Part shown: piece after piece, positions 61,728 through 63,028 of the stretch
Numbering within the stretch: position 1 is the first letter of the stretch
Layout of the letters: each line of letters opens with the position of its first letter
Assembly: GCA_947479475.1 (NCBI GenBank)
Contig: CANJZW010000013.1
Span: 1-63,028 of the forward strand
From: Chthoniobacteraceae bacterium
GTDB lineage: Bacteria > Verrucomicrobiota > Verrucomicrobiia > Chthoniobacterales > Chthoniobacteraceae
Reading direction: 5' to 3'
Length of the DNA stretch: 63,028 nt
The notes under the pieces: generated by a model
The model's database searches: none
The model's input: only the letters and a program-made list of their open reading frames with translations
Told to the model about the DNA's origin: nothing
Translations under genes and position numbers: made by a program

Positions 61728-62815
61728 GCTTCAGGACCCTCCATGACCGGGGCGTTATCGCCCGCTACCGTCAATTCCTTCCCGTCACAGCCACCACCCC
61801 GGTGATCTCTCTGAACGAAGGGTCCACGCCGCTCATCCACGCTCCAAAACTGAGCGCAAAAATCGGCCGCGGTTGCGAAGTGTTCATCAAATATGAGGGC
61901 CTTAACCCCACCGCTTCCTTCAAGGACCGGGGCATGACCCTCGCCATTTCGAAGGCCGTTGAAAACGGCTCACAAGCGGTCATCTGCGCCTCCACGGGGA
62001 ACACGAGTGCCGCCGCCGCCGCTTACGCAGCCCGCGCCAGTATCGCTTGCATCGTGCTCCTTCCCGCCGGCAAGATCAGCTTCGGCAAACTCGCCCAAGC
62101 CTTCGCCTACGGGGCCAAGGTTGTCGCCATTGATGGCAATTTTGACGACGCACTCCGACTCGTTCGCGAAATCGGCGAAACCGAACCCATTGCGGTCGTC
62201 AACTCCATCAATCCAGACCGGCTCCAGGGCCAGAAAACCGCAAGCTTCGAGATCATTGAAGAGCTTGGGGACGCCCCCGACATCCACATCCTTCCAGTAG
62301 GCAACGCCGGAAATATCAGCGCGTACTGGATGGGTTACGAAGAGTTTTTCGCCCTTAAAAAATCCTCCCGCACCCCCGTCATGCTTGGTTTTCAGGCCGC
62401 CGGTTCCGCCCCAATCTACCACAAAAAGATCATCGAAAAGCCGGAAACCGTGGCAACAGCGATCCGAATCGGCAACCCTGCCAGTTGGGACAAAGCCAAC
62501 GAGGCCATTGCAAAGAGCCGCGGCGCCATCGACATCGTCACAGACGAGGAGATTCTGGCAGCCCAGTTCTGGCTTTCCTCCAACGAGGGAATCTTTGTCG
62601 AGCCAGCCAGCGCCGCGAGTATCGCCGGTCTCTTTAAATCGCTGGACCCAGCCTCGGGCCGCGCCTACGACGCCTCCCTGTTCCCGGAAGGTGCGCGGAT
62701 CGTTTGCACCGTCACCGGCCACGGCCTAAAGGACCCTGATGTCATCAAGGAACAGTGCGGTTCGGTGATCAACGCAAAGGCCGATCGCGCCGAAATTTTG
62801 CGCCTGATCAGCTAG
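61724..62815 (+). CDS. thrC: Threonine synthase
   Basis: PLP enzyme that makes threonine from O-phosphohomoserine. The 363-aa protein is the short form; [18 protein letters not shown] carries the PLP Lys, [17 protein letters not shown] the phosphate-binding loop, and [18 protein letters not shown] the second glycine-rich loop. Coupled to hom by an ATGA overlap. A thrB homoserine kinase gene is not in the window. Confidence 0.96.
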   Translation: MSFRTLHDRGVIARYRQFLPVTATTPVISLNEGSTPLIHAPKLSAKIGRGCEVFIKYEGLNPTASFKDRGMTLAISKAVENGSQAVICASTGNTSAAAAAYAARASIACIVLLPAGKISFGKLAQAFAYGAKVVAIDGNFDDALRLVREIGETEPIAVVNSINPDRLQGQKTASFEIIEELGDAPDIHILPVGNAGNISAYWMGYEEFFALKKSSRTPVMLGFQAAGSAPIYHKKIIEKPETVATAIRIGNPASWDKANEAIAKSRGAIDIVTDEEILAAQFWLSSNEGIFVEPASAASIAGLFKSLDPASGRAYDASLFPEGARIVCTVTGHGLKDPDVIKEQCGSVINAKADRAEILRLIS

Positions 62816-62985
62816 TCGCACCAAACGCGAAACAACGCCGGCGCCCCCGCGAAGGCACCCCATCCCTTATCGCGCCAGGGATCCAGCGCACCCAACGCGT
62901 TGCTCCCAACACCATTGGCTCGAACTCGGCGGTTCATCCGCACGCGCCCCGTGCGTGCTCCGCCTCCGCCTCCCCCGGTGCAACC

Positions 62986-63028
62986 TCAGCGCACGATTTC
63001 GGTCCCGATCCCTTCGTCGGTGAAAACC
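62986..63028 (-). CDS. Possible C-terminal end of a minus-strand gene cut by the window edge
   Basis: The last 43 bases, read on the minus strand, encode VFTDEGIGTEIVR followed by TGA. The composition is protein-like, but the fragment is far too short to assign a family. Confidence 0.3.
   Translation of the reverse strand, partial: VFTDEGIGTEIVR

Noticed and set aside
1..63028. CRISPR arrays, prophage, insertion sequences, toxin-antitoxin or restriction systems
   Set aside because: No regularly spaced repeats, transposase, integrase, phage structural or toxin-like genes were recognised on either strand.

Overview
The window is a GC-rich bacterial chromosome segment with mostly single-copy housekeeping and catabolic genes. 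Several traits point to the PVC group, most likely Verrucomicrobiota. These are a membrane-bound-dehydrogenase/HEAT/cytochrome c protein of the Planctomycetes-Verrucomicrobia type, three Gfo/Idh/MocA oxidoreductases (one secreted, one with a Tat signal), a ThuA remnant, an orphan type II pseudopilin, McsA/McsB without a visible ctsR or clpC, and weak or absent Shine-Dalgarno sequences. The taxonomic call is inference from gene content; there is no rRNA in the window.

Layout, left to right. 0.2-10 kb (minus): smc, a PfkB sugar kinase, the PVC-type cytochrome dehydrogenase and class I fumarase. 10-20 kb: L-rhamnose utilisation, with a divergent cupin isomerase-like gene and a plus-strand operon of rhaA, a scarred transporter fusion, a GH78 alpha-L-rhamnosidase, rhaB and a fused aldolase/dehydrogenase (rhaEW), closed by a strong terminator. 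The ABC transporter expected here survives only as an in-frame fusion of the start of its ATPase to the end of its binding protein. 20-29 kb: a small lipoprotein, trpA, a lipocalin, a TPR protein, mcsA-mcsB, ilvE, an orphan lolD-type ATPase, a small membrane protein and a Gfo/Idh oxidoreductase. 29-32.6 kb: a lower-GC exopolysaccharide pair (Wzz/Wzc-like protein and polyprenyl sugar transferase) sits beside a truncated ThuA gene, which looks like a rearrangement scar.

32.6-36.7 kb: serA-pepA, preceded by an unusual leader in which a complete intrinsic terminator lies inside a short upstream ORF that ends one base before the serA ATG; then rplU-rpmA. 36.7-40.1 kb: livH-livM-livG-livF without a binding protein. 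40.2-46.8 kb: a SNF2 helicase, a LysM/TPR lipoprotein, a PPK2 polyphosphate kinase, a Trm112/UPF0434 protein and a MoeB-rhodanese protein. 47-52.3 kb: a glycine-rich RRM protein, an orphan pseudopilin, glgB coupled to a GT4 glycosyltransferase, and a CAU tRNA. 52.4-58.6 kb: a secreted Gfo/Idh protein and a nearly complete molybdenum cofactor set (moaA-moaD-moaE-moeA-moaC-mogA on minus; MOSC-mobA divergently on plus). 58.7-62.8 kb: a Tat-exported Gfo/Idh protein and the threonine genes hom-thrC.

The window reads as a free-living chemoheterotroph that hydrolyses rhamnose-containing polysaccharide, stores glycogen, makes Thr, Trp, Ser and branched-chain amino acids, and produces molybdenum cofactor. 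The most unusual items are the transporter deletion-fusion, the serA leader, and the exopolysaccharide scar with a kinase-like domain that lacks its ATP-binding motifs. No CRISPR array, prophage, insertion sequence or obvious defence system was seen.
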